Numbered from the stretch's first letter, positions 17,732-27,591 are shown. The stretch is 64,000 bases of DNA from Clostridiales bacterium (GCA_029007845.1 JAQXIP010000015.1:1-64000), one strand, 5' to 3'. A program made the numbers and translations. The notes: generated by a model not told the origin, from the sequence alone.

Positions 17732-19648
17732 TTAGGAAATCAAAGTTTCCCATAATTCCATTAATTGTTCCAGGCGTTCTTCATTTGCTTTTTTTTCGTT
17801 TCCAAGATCGGATAGCTTAGAAAGATTCGAATAGATATCTGCCTGGGAAAGAAGCTGGTCAATCTCTTCATTTCGCTTTTCTAACTCCTCGATCTCTTTT
17901 TCACATTTCTTCAGGTCGTTTTCCCGTTTCCGTTCTTTTGCCTGCTGTTCCTTCTGCTGTTTCCAGTCTGCCTTTGTACTGCTTTCCGTAGTATGGGAGG
18001 CAGGAGAGGCGGAAGTGTTTTCTTCCGGGATAGTCTGTATCAGGGTGTCCTTTTTTTCCAGATAATAGTCATAGTTGCCCAGATAATTTAGGAAAGTCTG
18101 GTGGGTAAGTTCCAGAATCCGGGTGGCTGTCTGGTTGATAAAATACCGGTCATGAGAAACGTAAAGTACCGTTCCGGTGTAAGATGTAAGCGCCCGTTCC
18201 AGAATCTCTTTTGACACCATATCCAGATGGTTGGTTGGCTCGTCCAGAATCAGGAAATTTGCTTTGCTAAGCATAAGCTTTGCCAGAGAGACTCTTCCTT
18301 TCTCACCACCGCTTAAGCTGCCAATCTGTTTGAAGACATCATCCTCAGTAAATAGAAAAGCAGCAAGAATCGTTCGAATCCGGGTATTTCCAAGATCTGG
18401 ATAAGCGTCCTGCAGCTCTTCGATAATCGTTTTATTCTGGTCAAGAACCTGATGTTCCTGATCGTAATAGCCAATCGTAACATTAGAGCCAAGACGGAAC
18501 AGTCCGTGATCTGCAGGAAGCTGTCCATTCAGGATCTTTAACAGGGTTGTTTTTCCGGTTCCGTTATTGCCAATAATGGCGACCCGTTCTCCCCGTTTTA
18601 TATCGAAAGAGAGGTTGGAGAATAGAACGTTTCTGTCAAAGGATTTGGAGAGATCTTCCACATGCAGAACATCATTTCCACTGATAATCTGGGGATCAAA
18701 TGAGATACGCATAGAGCCGGAATCTTCCTGGGGTTTTTTAATGACTTCCATTTTATCCAGCATTTTGACACGGCTTTCTGCCCGCTTGATCGATTTTTCA
18801 CGGTTAAAGGAACGGAGTTTTTCGATTACTTCCTCCTGATGTTTCATCGTGCGCTGCTGGTTTTCGTATTCCCTTTGTTCCTGAATCCTGATCTGTTCCC
18901 TTTTTTGGGAAAACTGGGTATAGTTTCCTTCATATGTTCTGGCAGTGTGGTGCTCAATGGAAACCACTTTTGTTACAATCCGGTCCAGAAAATAGCGGTC
19001 ATGAGAGATAATCAGTACCGCTTTCGGATAAGTTACAAGATAAGACTCCAGCCAGTGGATCGATTCCATGTCCAGATGATTGGTAGGCTCGTCTAAAAGT
19101 ATCAGATCCGGAACCGTGAGCAGCAGTTTTCCAAGACAGAGCCTTGTCTTCTGGCCTCCGGAAAGGGAAGAGACAGGGCGGGAAAACTCTTCCTCAGAAA
19201 ATCCAAGCCCCTTCAGAATGCCTGTCAGTTCACTACGGTAGGCGTAGCCATTTTCCCGTTCATAGAGATGAACAGCGTCTGTGTACTGTTTCATCTTTTG
19301 CTCCAGTTCGGTGCCTGAGCTTTCCTTCATCTCGGCTTCCAGACGGCGAATGGTTCGTTCTAATTCGATCAAATGCTGTTTGGCTTTGGCAACTTCATCA
19401 TAGATCGTTTCATCGGAAGTGATATCCTGATGCTGGGCAAGGTAACCAACGGTGCAGTCTTTGGCAAAAACAATCTCTCCGCTGTCGGGTTCATACTCTT
19501 TTACAAGCATTTTAAATATAGTTGACTTACCACAGCCGTTGATGCCAACAAGAGCGGCCTTTTCCCGCTCATTTATATGGAAAGATACATCCTTAAGAAT
19601 GTCCTCGCCTTGAAATGATTTTTTAATATGACTGCAAGATAAAATCAT
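17732..19648 (-). CDS. ABC-F family ATP-binding cassette protein
   Basis: Two ABC modules (GINGCGKST, LSGGQKTRLCLGKLL, LILLDEPTNHLD; GNNGTGKTTL, LSGGEKGRVSLAKL) plus C-terminal coiled coil. Confidence 0.94.
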   Translation of the reverse strand: MILSCSHIKKSFQGEDILKDVSFHINEREKAALVGINGCGKSTIFKMLVKEYEPDSGEIVFAKDCTVGYLAQHQDITSDETIYDEVAKAKQHLIELERTIRRLEAEMKESSGTELEQKMKQYTDAVHLYERENGYAYRSELTGILKGLGFSEEEFSRPVSSLSGGQKTRLCLGKLLLTVPDLILLDEPTNHLDMESIHWLESYLVTYPKAVLIISHDRYFLDRIVTKVVSIEHHTARTYEGNYTQFSQKREQIRIQEQREYENQQRTMKHQEEVIEKLRSFNREKSIKRAESRVKMLDKMEVIKKPQEDSGSMRISFDPQIISGNDVLHVEDLSKSFDRNVLFSNLSFDIKRGERVAIIGNNGTGKTTLLKILNGQLPADHGLFRLGSNVTIGYYDQEHQVLDQNKTIIEELQDAYPDLGNTRIRTILAAFLFTEDDVFKQIGSLSGGEKGRVSLAKLMLSKANFLILDEPTNHLDMVSKEILERALTSYTGTVLYVSHDRYFINQTATRILELTHQTFLNYLGNYDYYLEKKDTLIQTIPEENTSASPASHTTESSTKADWKQQKEQQAKERKRENDLKKCEKEIEELEKRNEEIDQLLSQADIYSNLSKLSDLGNEKKANEERLEQLMELWETLIS

Positions 19649-19738
19649 ATCTGTTCTCCTTTGCGTGGGCAGATTTCCAAGTCATTCGCCCATTACCGAT
19701 TATAAGGAGAAACGGGGAAAATGTCAACGAATGGAACA

Positions 19739-19767
19739 TTGACACCTTTTTCACATACTTGTATAAT
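19739..19767 (+). promoter_or_regulatory. rex promoter
   Basis: TTGACA (19739-19744)-N17-TATAAT (19762-19767), perfect hexamers and spacing. Confidence 0.88.
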
Positions 19768-19798
19768 AGAAAGAGACATTATTGAAGGAGGATTTGCG

Positions 19799-20434
19799 GT
19801 GAACGAAAAAGAAATTTCGTTGGCAGTTATTAAACGTCTTCCCCGGTATTACCGTTATTTAGGAGAGTTAAGGGAAAAAGGGGTAGAGCGGATTTCTTCC
19901 AAGGAGTTAAGTGAACAGATGCAGGTTACGGCATCCCAGATCCGGCAGGATTTTAATAATTTTGGAGGATTTGGCCAGCAGGGATATGGGTACAATGTAA
20001 AATACCTTTACGAAGAGATTGGTAAAATATTAGGACTTGACCGGAATTACCGGGTTATTATAGTAGGTGCCGGAAACTTGGGACAGGCATTATCCAACTA
20101 CTCTGATTTTGCAAAAAGGGGGTTTTTAATTGAAGCAATCTTTGATGTAAAACCAGAGTTGATTGGGAAGAAAGTGGGACATCTTACTGTTTGGGATGCC
20201 TCTTTGATGGAAGAATATGTTACTGCTGGAAAATGTGATATCGCGGCTTTAACCCTTCCAAAAGAAAATGCCCCGGCAATCGCAGCAAAACTGGTTTCCT
20301 GGGGAATTAAAGCAATCTGGAATTTTGCGCCGACGGATTTAAATGTTCCGGATCATGTTGTGGTGGAGAATGTACATCTTGCGGAAAGCCTGATGAGAAT
20401 TTCATATAATCTTACGGAAAAGCTGAAGCGATAA
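19799..20434 (+). CDS. rex: Redox-sensing transcriptional repressor Rex
   Basis: GTG start after GGAGG; AVIKRLPRYYRYLGELREKGVERISSKELSEQMQVTASQIRQDFNNFGGFGQQGYGYNV. The ORF-track start 19721 is upstream of the promoter. Confidence 0.95.
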   Translation: MNEKEISLAVIKRLPRYYRYLGELREKGVERISSKELSEQMQVTASQIRQDFNNFGGFGQQGYGYNVKYLYEEIGKILGLDRNYRVIIVGAGNLGQALSNYSDFAKRGFLIEAIFDVKPELIGKKVGHLTVWDASLMEEYVTAGKCDIAALTLPKENAPAIAAKLVSWGIKAIWNFAPTDLNVPDHVVVENVHLAESLMRISYNLTEKLKR

Positions 20435-20459
20435 AGGAACGAGGGATGGAGGAATTAAG

Positions 20460-21086
20460 ATGTTTGGCAGTAACGGGAAAAAGAATGAAAAACCGGAGCT
20501 TGTGCTAAAAGATGCGCTGAATCACAAAAAGCTCCCTATCCTTACCTTAGACGGACAATGGTATGAGCTTTTTTTACATCTTGAGAAGACATCCCGGTTA
20601 TCCCAGTTAGAAGAAAAACTTAATGACCAGTTAAAGCAGCAGGGAAAGCTGGTCAATGACATGAAGGATATGAAAAAGCTGAAACAAAAGCTGATGAACG
20701 GGATTGTTGAGAATATGGAAGAACATCCACAACAAAGCAACCGTCTAAGGATCAAAAAGCAGGAAACAAGCCAGCGTCTGATTTTGGATATTAATGGGAA
20801 AATGGAAAATTCCAAGGAAGAATTGATGGAGATTCCGTATCAGATGAGGGATACCAATGCGGATCTGGCAGAGGAAAGCATCCGTATTATGTATAAAAAA
20901 ATGAGGGAAAATCAGGACCAGATTCAAAAGGCTGACCAGTGGATCTCTGAGTATGAGAAGAAGCTGCGTATCAAACAGCAGAAACGAAAGGAGGCAGAAG
21001 ATCAGAACCAGGCACTATATTCTTATCTGCACAAGCTGCTAGGTTCCCAGATGATGGAACAGTTGGACAGGCATTTCGGTGAGTAG
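20460..21086 (+). CDS. Hypothetical coiled-coil protein
   Basis: 208 aa, K/E/Q-rich; RBS-like ggaggaatta before ATG; lies between rex and nnr. Confidence 0.7.
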   Translation: MFGSNGKKNEKPELVLKDALNHKKLPILTLDGQWYELFLHLEKTSRLSQLEEKLNDQLKQQGKLVNDMKDMKKLKQKLMNGIVENMEEHPQQSNRLRIKKQETSQRLILDINGKMENSKEELMEIPYQMRDTNADLAEESIRIMYKKMRENQDQIQKADQWISEYEKKLRIKQQKRKEAEDQNQALYSYLHKLLGSQMMEQLDRHFGE

Positions 21087-21101
21087 ACAGGAGATGATCT
21101 T

Positions 21102-22637
21102 ATGAGAAAATTATTTGACGCAAAGCTGGCAAAGGAACTGGATGTGCTGACTCAGGATACATATGGAATACAGGGCATGGTGCTGATGGAGAGAGCAGCA
21201 CTTATTCTTGCAGAGCAGGTGGAAAAGGAAATGTCATCGCCGCAGGATGCGGTTCTTTGTATCTGTAGTTCTGGAAATAATGGCGGGGACGGCATAGCCT
21301 GTGCCCGTATTCTTTTGGAAAAAGGATACGCGGTATCCATCCTTATGGCAGGAAATGAATCCAAGGCAACCAACGAGAACCGTAAGCAGCTTGAGACAGC
21401 AAAACGGTGTGGGGTAAACGTATTAACGGAATGCCGGTTAAAAGAATATGATATTCTAGTGGATGCATTATTTGGTATCGGACTTTCCAGAAAAGTTGAG
21501 GGGACTTATGCGGATCTGATCACTAAGATCAACCAAAGTGGACGAAAAGTAATTGCAGCAGATATCCCGTCTGGAATTGATGCTTCCACAGGAAAGGTGT
21601 GGGGCGTGGCGGTTCAAGCAGATGTAACCGTTACCTTTGGAACAGAAAAATTAGGGCACGTTTTGTACCCGGGGAGAGATTATTGCGGAAGAATGGTAGT
21701 GGGGGATATTGGATTTCCGAAAAAGGCTGTGGATCAGATTGCTACACCTTATTTTACTTATGAACTCGAAGATTACACAGAAAAGATGCCAAAGCGTCCT
21801 TCCTATTCCAATAAAGGCACCTTTGGAAGAGTGCTTGTAATTGCCGGTTCCAGAGAAATGTTTGGTGCGGCATATCTGGCTGCAAAGGCAGCATACCGGA
21901 TGGGAGCAGGACTAGTCAAAGTGCTGACAGAAGAATCTAATGTGCCAATCTTAAAAGGGAAGCTGCCAGAAGCGCTGGTTGCATCTTATTCCAGCCAGTT
22001 TTACCGGAATCCGGAACAGGAAAAACAGATTCTATCCCATCTGAACTGGGCGAGTGTTGTGTTAATCGGACCGGGAATTGGCATGGGGGAAGAGGCAAAG
22101 CGCCTGATGGAACTGGTGCTTTCTTCTGTACATGTGCCGATTGTGGTGGACGCAGATGGAATTAACCTTCTTGGACGCTTTGCAGAACTTCAATTGCCAG
22201 AAAATGCGGTTATTACCCCGCATTTGATGGAAATGTCCCGTCTGATCGGAAGGGAAGTTCCGGATATCCGGGAGAATCTGATTCAGGCTGCAAAGGAAAC
22301 AGCGCGAAATAAACGGATTTGCGTTGTATTAAAGGATGCCTGTACGATTGTGACGGATGGAGAACAGATTTATCTAAATAATGGAGGAAATTCCGGTCTG
22401 GCAACTGGCGGTTCGGGTGATGTGCTTGCTGGAATCGTAGCTGGTCTGATTGCACAGAAAATGACGCCGTTTGAGGCAGCATGTCTTGGAACAGGATTAC
22501 ATGCGGCGGCAGCAGATGCTGCGCTTGGAGAGGGAAAACAATCGGAATATTCCCTGATGGCAGGGGACATTTTGGAGACACTTACTACTTTAGGAGGAAA
22601 ACATGAAATCATATTACCGGGTATGGGCCGACATTGA
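21102..22637 (+). CDS. nnr: Bifunctional NAD(P)H-hydrate epimerase / ADP-dependent NAD(P)H-hydrate dehydratase
   Basis: YjeF_N (SSGNNGGDGIACARIL) plus carbohydrate-kinase-like domain (GGNSGLATGGSGDVLAGIVAGL). Confidence 0.95.
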   Translation: MRKLFDAKLAKELDVLTQDTYGIQGMVLMERAALILAEQVEKEMSSPQDAVLCICSSGNNGGDGIACARILLEKGYAVSILMAGNESKATNENRKQLETAKRCGVNVLTECRLKEYDILVDALFGIGLSRKVEGTYADLITKINQSGRKVIAADIPSGIDASTGKVWGVAVQADVTVTFGTEKLGHVLYPGRDYCGRMVVGDIGFPKKAVDQIATPYFTYELEDYTEKMPKRPSYSNKGTFGRVLVIAGSREMFGAAYLAAKAAYRMGAGLVKVLTEESNVPILKGKLPEALVASYSSQFYRNPEQEKQILSHLNWASVVLIGPGIGMGEEAKRLMELVLSSVHVPIVVDADGINLLGRFAELQLPENAVITPHLMEMSRLIGREVPDIRENLIQAAKETARNKRICVVLKDACTIVTDGEQIYLNNGGNSGLATGGSGDVLAGIVAGLIAQKMTPFEAACLGTGLHAAAADAALGEGKQSEYSLMAGDILETLTTLGGKHEIILPGMGRH

Positions 22638-23793
22638 TCTGGATGCAATCCGGGGAAATGTGGCTGCAGTAAGAAAAAAAATCAATCCAGAAACAAAAAT
22701 TTTTGCGGTTATTAAAGCAGACGGTTATGGACATGGAGCCATTCCCATTGCAAAAGTGATCGATGATATAGCAGATGAATATGGAGTGGCTGTTCTGGAA
22801 GAGGGAATTGCACTTCGCAAAGCAGGAATTACAAAGCCTGTTTTAATTCTGGGTTATAGCGCAAAACAGCAGTATGCAGAGATGATAAAATATGATATAA
22901 TGACCACGGTCTTTCACTATAATATGGCAAAGGACATATCCAGTGAAGCAGTGAAGCAGAATATAACAGCAAAGATTCATCTGGCACTTGACACCGGCAT
23001 GACACGGATTGGATTTTTGCTGAATGAGGACAGCATTTATGAGATAAAACGGATTGCTGCACTTCCAAATGTAGAGATTGCAGGGTGTTTTACCCATTTT
23101 GCAAAAGCAGATGAGAAAGATCCTTCTTTTACAAAAGTCCAGTTTCAACGTTATATGGATTTTGTGTCCAGGTTGAAGAAGGAGGGTGTGGAAATTCCGG
23201 TCTGCCATGTAGCAAACAGTGCTGCAATAATGGAATTTCCTGAAATGCAGCTTGATATGGTGCGAAGCGGTATTATCACCTATGGGCTGTATCCATCTGA
23301 GGAAGTTTTAAAAGAACATCTCACGATCCGGCCGGCTATGTCAATCCGGGCACATGTTTCCCATGTAAAAGAAGTGGAAGCGGGCGTGGGAATCAGTTAT
23401 GGTTCCACGTTTGTGACGAAAAAGAAGACGGTGGTTGCAACCATTCCGGTCGGATATGCAGACGGATATCCAAGAGCACTTTCTAATGTTGGAAGAGTAT
23501 TGATTCACGGTCAGACAGCACCGATTATAGGCCGGGTTTGTATGGATCAGTTTATGGTGGATGTGACAGAAATCAAAGGGGTAGAGCCGGAGGATGTGGC
23601 GACTCTTGTCGGAAAAGACGGTCAGGAAGAAATTACGGTAGAAGAGCTGGCCGGCCAGGCACATTCGTTTAATTATGAGTTTGTCTGTGACGTAGGTAAG
23701 CGGGTTGCACGTATCTATCATTATAAGAACCAGACCGTAGGAACGATGGATTATTATGATGGGGATGGAAGCGATCTTCAATTGGAGCTTTAA
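22603..23793 (+). CDS. alr: Alanine racemase
   Basis: RVWADIDLDAIRGNVAAVRK, AVIKADGYGHGA (PLP Lys), GRVCMDQFMVDVT. Confidence 0.97.
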   Translation: MKSYYRVWADIDLDAIRGNVAAVRKKINPETKIFAVIKADGYGHGAIPIAKVIDDIADEYGVAVLEEGIALRKAGITKPVLILGYSAKQQYAEMIKYDIMTTVFHYNMAKDISSEAVKQNITAKIHLALDTGMTRIGFLLNEDSIYEIKRIAALPNVEIAGCFTHFAKADEKDPSFTKVQFQRYMDFVSRLKKEGVEIPVCHVANSAAIMEFPEMQLDMVRSGIITYGLYPSEEVLKEHLTIRPAMSIRAHVSHVKEVEAGVGISYGSTFVTKKKTVVATIPVGYADGYPRALSNVGRVLIHGQTAPIIGRVCMDQFMVDVTEIKGVEPEDVATLVGKDGQEEITVEELAGQAHSFNYEFVCDVGKRVARIYHYKNQTVGTMDYYDGDGSDLQLEL

Positions 23794-23825
23794 GCTGGAA
23801 TACTTTCTGAAAAATGGGTAATAAT

Positions 23826-23861
23826 ATGAAAAAATCCATGAAACGGAGAGTGAAAGATTGA
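23826..23861 (+). CDS. Putative 11-codon micro-ORF overlapping the mazF start
   Basis: ATGAAAAAATCCATGAAACGGAGAGTGAAAGATTGA ([11 protein letters not shown]); its TGA overlaps the TTG start of mazF. Confidence 0.25.
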   Translation: MKKSMKRRVKD

Positions 23862-24199
23862 ATATCAGGCGTGGCGATATTTTTTATGCAGATTTGCGTC
23901 CGGTCGTTGGTTCTGAACAGGGAGGAATCCGTCCTGTGTTAATCGTTCAGAATGATGTGGGAAACCGGCACAGCCCGACCGTAATCTGTGCGGCCATTAC
24001 GTCAAAGATGAATAAGGCAAAACTGCCTACCCATGTGGAGATTCACGCATGTGACTATGGAATTGTGAAAGACTCCGTAATTCTGTTAGAGCAGGTTCGG
24101 ACGATTGATAAAAAAAGACTGAAAGAGAAGGTGGGACAGCTTGATGAGAACGCAATGGAAAAGATAAATGAGGCATTGCGGATCAGTTTGTCTATATAA
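23858..24199 (+). CDS. mazF: Type II toxin-antitoxin system PemK/MazF (EndoA/NdoA) endoribonuclease
   Basis: TTG start; [50 protein letters not shown]. Confidence 0.95.
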   Translation: MNIRRGDIFYADLRPVVGSEQGGIRPVLIVQNDVGNRHSPTVICAAITSKMNKAKLPTHVEIHACDYGIVKDSVILLEQVRTIDKKRLKEKVGQLDENAMEKINEALRISLSI

Positions 24200-24218
24200 G
24201 AGAAAAGGAGAAAATAAA

Positions 24219-25520
24219 ATGGATGATGGACACCCCTTGTATTTTTATCAGATTTTATTCTGCCTATTATTACTGATGATTGAAGCATTGGTGTCTTATG
24301 CAGAATCGGCACTTTACAATTTAAGTGAGAATAAGCTGGAAAAACAGGCTGAGGTTCACAAGCATGGAGAAGAAAAGGTACAAAGAATGCTTGAACGGCG
24401 GGAACGTTACATAGATGCAATTGAATTAACACTTGCAGGAACCAGCATTCTGATTGGTATGTTAGTTGCCGGACTTTTGTTTATGAACCAAAGTACCCAG
24501 ATGCAGCAATGGATTCCTGCGGTGGTGCTTATCTTTGCAGTCGTTTTATTTGGCAATATTTTACCGAAAAAACTGGCACTTCGCAATCCAGAAAAGGGGT
24601 TCTGGTTGACAGCTGCTTTTGTGAATGCATTATATACGGTTTTGATGCCGCTTACCGTACTGTTGAATGGAGCAAAGACGGTTATTTTCTTTTTTCTTGG
24701 CATTCGGCCGGAAGAACTGAAAGATAATGTGACAGAAGAAGAGATTATGTCCGTGTTAAATGAAGGGCATGAACAGGGGATTCTTGAAGATAATGAAGCG
24801 GAAATGATATCAAACATTATTTCTTTTGATGAGAAGGAAGTAAAAGATGTGATGACCTACCGCAGTAAAGTGGTTTGTCTCGATGGCAACCGGTCTGTGG
24901 AGGAAGCTTTCCGTTTTGCTGCCAGAGAGAATTATTCCAGATATCCGGTATTTGAAGAGGATGAAGACCAGATTATCGGAACAGTTCATATTAAAGATCT
25001 TGCCAACTATTATCTGTCTGGAAAAGATGCATCGATTCCGGTGAAGGAGATTGCCAAAGAGCCTTACTTTGTGCCGGACACCCAGGATATTGACATTCTG
25101 TTTGACGATATGCAGTTGAAAAAGATACATATGGCAATTGCAGTTGATGAATATGGACAGACGGTGGGCGTTGTAGCCATGGAAGATATTTTGGAAGTGA
25201 TTGTTGGAAATATCTTTGATGAGCATGATGAAGATGAAAAACTGATTATCCGTCAGGGGGATGGCCGTTATCTTGTGAAAGGGCATACTTCTTTGGAAGA
25301 ACTTCACGAAGTGACCGGAATTGAAATCGATGAAGAAGAGTTTGAAACCGTAAACGGATTTCTGATCTCCCAGATGGGACATCTGCCAGAGGCGAATGAG
25401 CATACGGTAATCAGCTACCACGGGTTCCGGTTTAATATTGTTGATGTAAAGGACAAGACAATTCGTTATGTCCGTATGGTAAAAGAAAAACCGGCTGTGG
25501 ATTTCGGAGCAGCCAGCTAA
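24219..25520 (+). CDS. CNNM/hemolysin C family membrane protein (CBS pair, CorC_HlyC domain)
   Basis: DUF21 TM domain, VMTYRSKVVCLDG CBS domains, VDEYGQTVGVVAMEDILEVIVGNIFDEHD. Confidence 0.93.
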   Translation: MDDGHPLYFYQILFCLLLLMIEALVSYAESALYNLSENKLEKQAEVHKHGEEKVQRMLERRERYIDAIELTLAGTSILIGMLVAGLLFMNQSTQMQQWIPAVVLIFAVVLFGNILPKKLALRNPEKGFWLTAAFVNALYTVLMPLTVLLNGAKTVIFFFLGIRPEELKDNVTEEEIMSVLNEGHEQGILEDNEAEMISNIISFDEKEVKDVMTYRSKVVCLDGNRSVEEAFRFAARENYSRYPVFEEDEDQIIGTVHIKDLANYYLSGKDASIPVKEIAKEPYFVPDTQDIDILFDDMQLKKIHMAIAVDEYGQTVGVVAMEDILEVIVGNIFDEHDEDEKLIIRQGDGRYLVKGHTSLEELHEVTGIEIDEEEFETVNGFLISQMGHLPEANEHTVISYHGFRFNIVDVKDKTIRYVRMVKEKPAVDFGAAS

Positions 25521-25533
25521 GAAGGCGCAGGCG

Positions 25534-25570
25534 CATCAAAAGGCGTTCCGGTGAGGAACGCCTTTTGATG
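25534..25570 (+). terminator. Hairpin downstream of the CNNM gene
   Basis: CATCAAAAGGCGTTCC-ggtga-GGAACGCCTTTTGATG, 16-bp perfect stem. Confidence 0.7.
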
Positions 25571-25586
25571 TGTTCATTTTTATTAT

Positions 25587-25654
25587 GATGCTAGGGTCAC
25601 AAGGTCATACGTTTCATGCTTGCATGAAAAAGTATGACCTTGTGACCCCAACAT
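25587..25654. repeat. Long palindromic intergenic repeat, copy 1
   Basis: GATGctaGGGTCACAAGGTCATAC-g-TTTCATGC-tt-GCATGAAA-aa-GTATGACCTTGTGACCCcaaCATC; 17-bp perfect outer stem plus 8-bp inner stem. Related to 31292-31473. Confidence 0.85.
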
Positions 25655-25690
25655 CTTATTATAAGTGAAGGAAGAAAAGATTTGGAATTT

Positions 25691-25719
25691 AAAAAAGACC
25701 GCCAAGATCGGTCCTTTTT
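25691..25719. terminator. Intrinsic terminator-like hairpin
   Basis: AAAAAAGACCG-ccaagat-CGGTCCTTTTT (one bulged base). Confidence 0.6.
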
Positions 25720-25866
25720 AAACGTTCATATCTAAATAAGTAAGGGAGATAGGTCTTTTCTTAACCTATGAGTACATTATAGCGGTCAAATATGAGGAAA
25801 ATATGAGGAAATTATGAACAAAATAAAAACATTTTATGCATCTTTACTAAAAAAGGAGATAATAAT

Positions 25867-26355
25867 ATGAAAATAAGAATATTATGTGTTGGAAAAGTGA
25901 AGGAAGCTTTTTTTTCGAACGGAATTGAAGAATATCAAAAACGGCTCAGCCGGTATTGTAAATTGGAGGTCATTGAGGTTGGTGATGAAAAGACACCGGA
26001 TGGTGCCAGCCAGGCTTTCGAACGTCAGATTAAGGAGAAAGAGGGGGAGAGACTGCTAAAATATATGAAGGAATCCGGATCTGATAGTTACACGATTGCA
26101 CTGGCTATTCAGGGAAAACAGATGGATTCGGTTGCCTTTTCCGAGAAGATCCAGATGCTTGGAGTCCGTGGGGTGGGGCAGATTACCTTTGTGATAGGGG
26201 GCTCGCTTGGACTTTCAGACGCCGTTATGAATCAGGCGGATGAAGCCTTAAGCTTTTCGAAAATGACATTTCCACATCAGATGATGCGCATGATTCTTCT
26301 GGAACAGATTTACCGGGGATTCCGTATTATGAAAGGGGAGCCGTATCACAAGTAA
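25867..26355 (+). CDS. rlmH: 23S rRNA (pseudouridine1915-N3)-methyltransferase RlmH
   Basis: MKIRILCVGKVKEAFFSNGIEEYQKRLSRYCKLEVIEV...FVIGGSLGLSDAV. Confidence 0.96.
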   Translation: MKIRILCVGKVKEAFFSNGIEEYQKRLSRYCKLEVIEVGDEKTPDGASQAFERQIKEKEGERLLKYMKESGSDSYTIALAIQGKQMDSVAFSEKIQMLGVRGVGQITFVIGGSLGLSDAVMNQADEALSFSKMTFPHQMMRMILLEQIYRGFRIMKGEPYHK

Positions 26356-26403
26356 CCACGGACGGTATCTGGACCTTTTGAACTGGTATCATAAAAAAGG
26401 AGT

Positions 26404-27591
26404 ATGAAAACCAATATGGGAAATATTATGGATTATCTTGCGTGGCGGGGAGATCTGCCGTTTGAACTTGTTCCATTTTGTGAAGTGGATGCTTTGGTGC
26501 TTTCCTTTCTGTCCTATGTAAATTTTCGTGATATTCTGAGTGAGGAAGACCAGAAAACGAAAGTTCCTTTAAAGGAAGCCAGCCGGCTGTTTTTTGAAAA
26601 GTATTCGGTGGAAGAGATTATGGCACCGGTTTTGAGCATCAAGATGGCAGCATTTGTTATGAAAAAAATGGTTGAGACAAAGAGGTTTGGAGATCTTTAT
26701 CTGTCCCATTACATTGACCGGGTGGATGAAGAACAGGAAAAACAGTTTGCGGCTGTAACCATTCATCTGCCAGATGGAACCTGTTATGTGTCTTTCCGTG
26801 GAACGGATGACTCTGTAGTCGGGTGGAAAGAGGATTTTAATATGAGCTTTAAAACGCCGGTTCCGGCTCAGGAAGAGGCAGTAGTCTATCTGGAAAAAGC
26901 GGCAGCATATACAAGCGGTCCGCTGATAGCAGGCGGCCACTCAAAAGGGGGGAATCTGGCAGTATATGCATCCGTATACGCTGATATTTCCGTCCAGAAC
27001 CGGATTGTAAAAGTATATAATCACGATGGTCCCGGCTTTCATGACGATATGCTTAAAAAGAAGGAATATAAAAGAATCCGGCAGCGCATTACAACGATTA
27101 TTCCGGAATCGTCTGTTGTGGGAATGCTTTTGGAGCATGAGGAAGAGTACAAAGTGGTGAAAAGCACTGCCAACGGTCTTTTGCAGCATGACGCTTTAAG
27201 CTGGGAAGTGGAAGGACCGGACTTTATTTATGTCCAGGAACGGTCAAAAGAAAGCCGGATTGTGGATCATACAATTCATTCCTGGATTTACCACATGGAG
27301 CCAAAGCAGAGAGAAGAATTTGTAGATGCTTTATTTGGAATTCTGAAAGAAAGCGAGGTTGTTTCGCTGAATGATTTAAATGAAAGCAAATGGAAAAAAA
27401 TTACAGAAGTTTTACGGGTAATGGGAAATATGGCTCCTGAGACAAAAGAAATCCTTTTCGGCACGGTAAAACAGCTGTTTCATGAAGCAAATCAGGCAGT
27501 GAGGGATGCAGTGAAGGAATGCAGGCGGATTGTACCCCCAGAAGTACAGTCTGAAATCTTTACATCTGGTTCATTTAATGATAAAATATGA
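26404..27591 (+). CDS. DUF2974 (Mbeg1-like) alpha/beta-hydrolase fold protein
   Basis: MGNIMDYLAWRGDLPFELVPFCEVDALVLSFLSYVNF; FRGTDDSVVGWKEDFNM; nucleophile elbow GGHSKGGNLAVY. Confidence 0.88.
   Translation: MKTNMGNIMDYLAWRGDLPFELVPFCEVDALVLSFLSYVNFRDILSEEDQKTKVPLKEASRLFFEKYSVEEIMAPVLSIKMAAFVMKKMVETKRFGDLYLSHYIDRVDEEQEKQFAAVTIHLPDGTCYVSFRGTDDSVVGWKEDFNMSFKTPVPAQEEAVVYLEKAAAYTSGPLIAGGHSKGGNLAVYASVYADISVQNRIVKVYNHDGPGFHDDMLKKKEYKRIRQRITTIIPESSVVGMLLEHEEEYKVVKSTANGLLQHDALSWEVEGPDFIYVQERSKESRIVDHTIHSWIYHMEPKQREEFVDALFGILKESEVVSLNDLNESKWKKITEVLRVMGNMAPETKEILFGTVKQLFHEANQAVRDAVKECRRIVPPEVQSEIFTSGSFNDKI

Noticed and set aside
19721-19798. Longer Rex starting at 19721
   Set aside because: It would place the consensus promoter inside the CDS; GTG 19799 has a perfect RBS.
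25790-25830. Tandem TATGAGGAAA repeats upstream of rlmH
   Set aside because: Only two AT-rich units; not distinguishable from chance.
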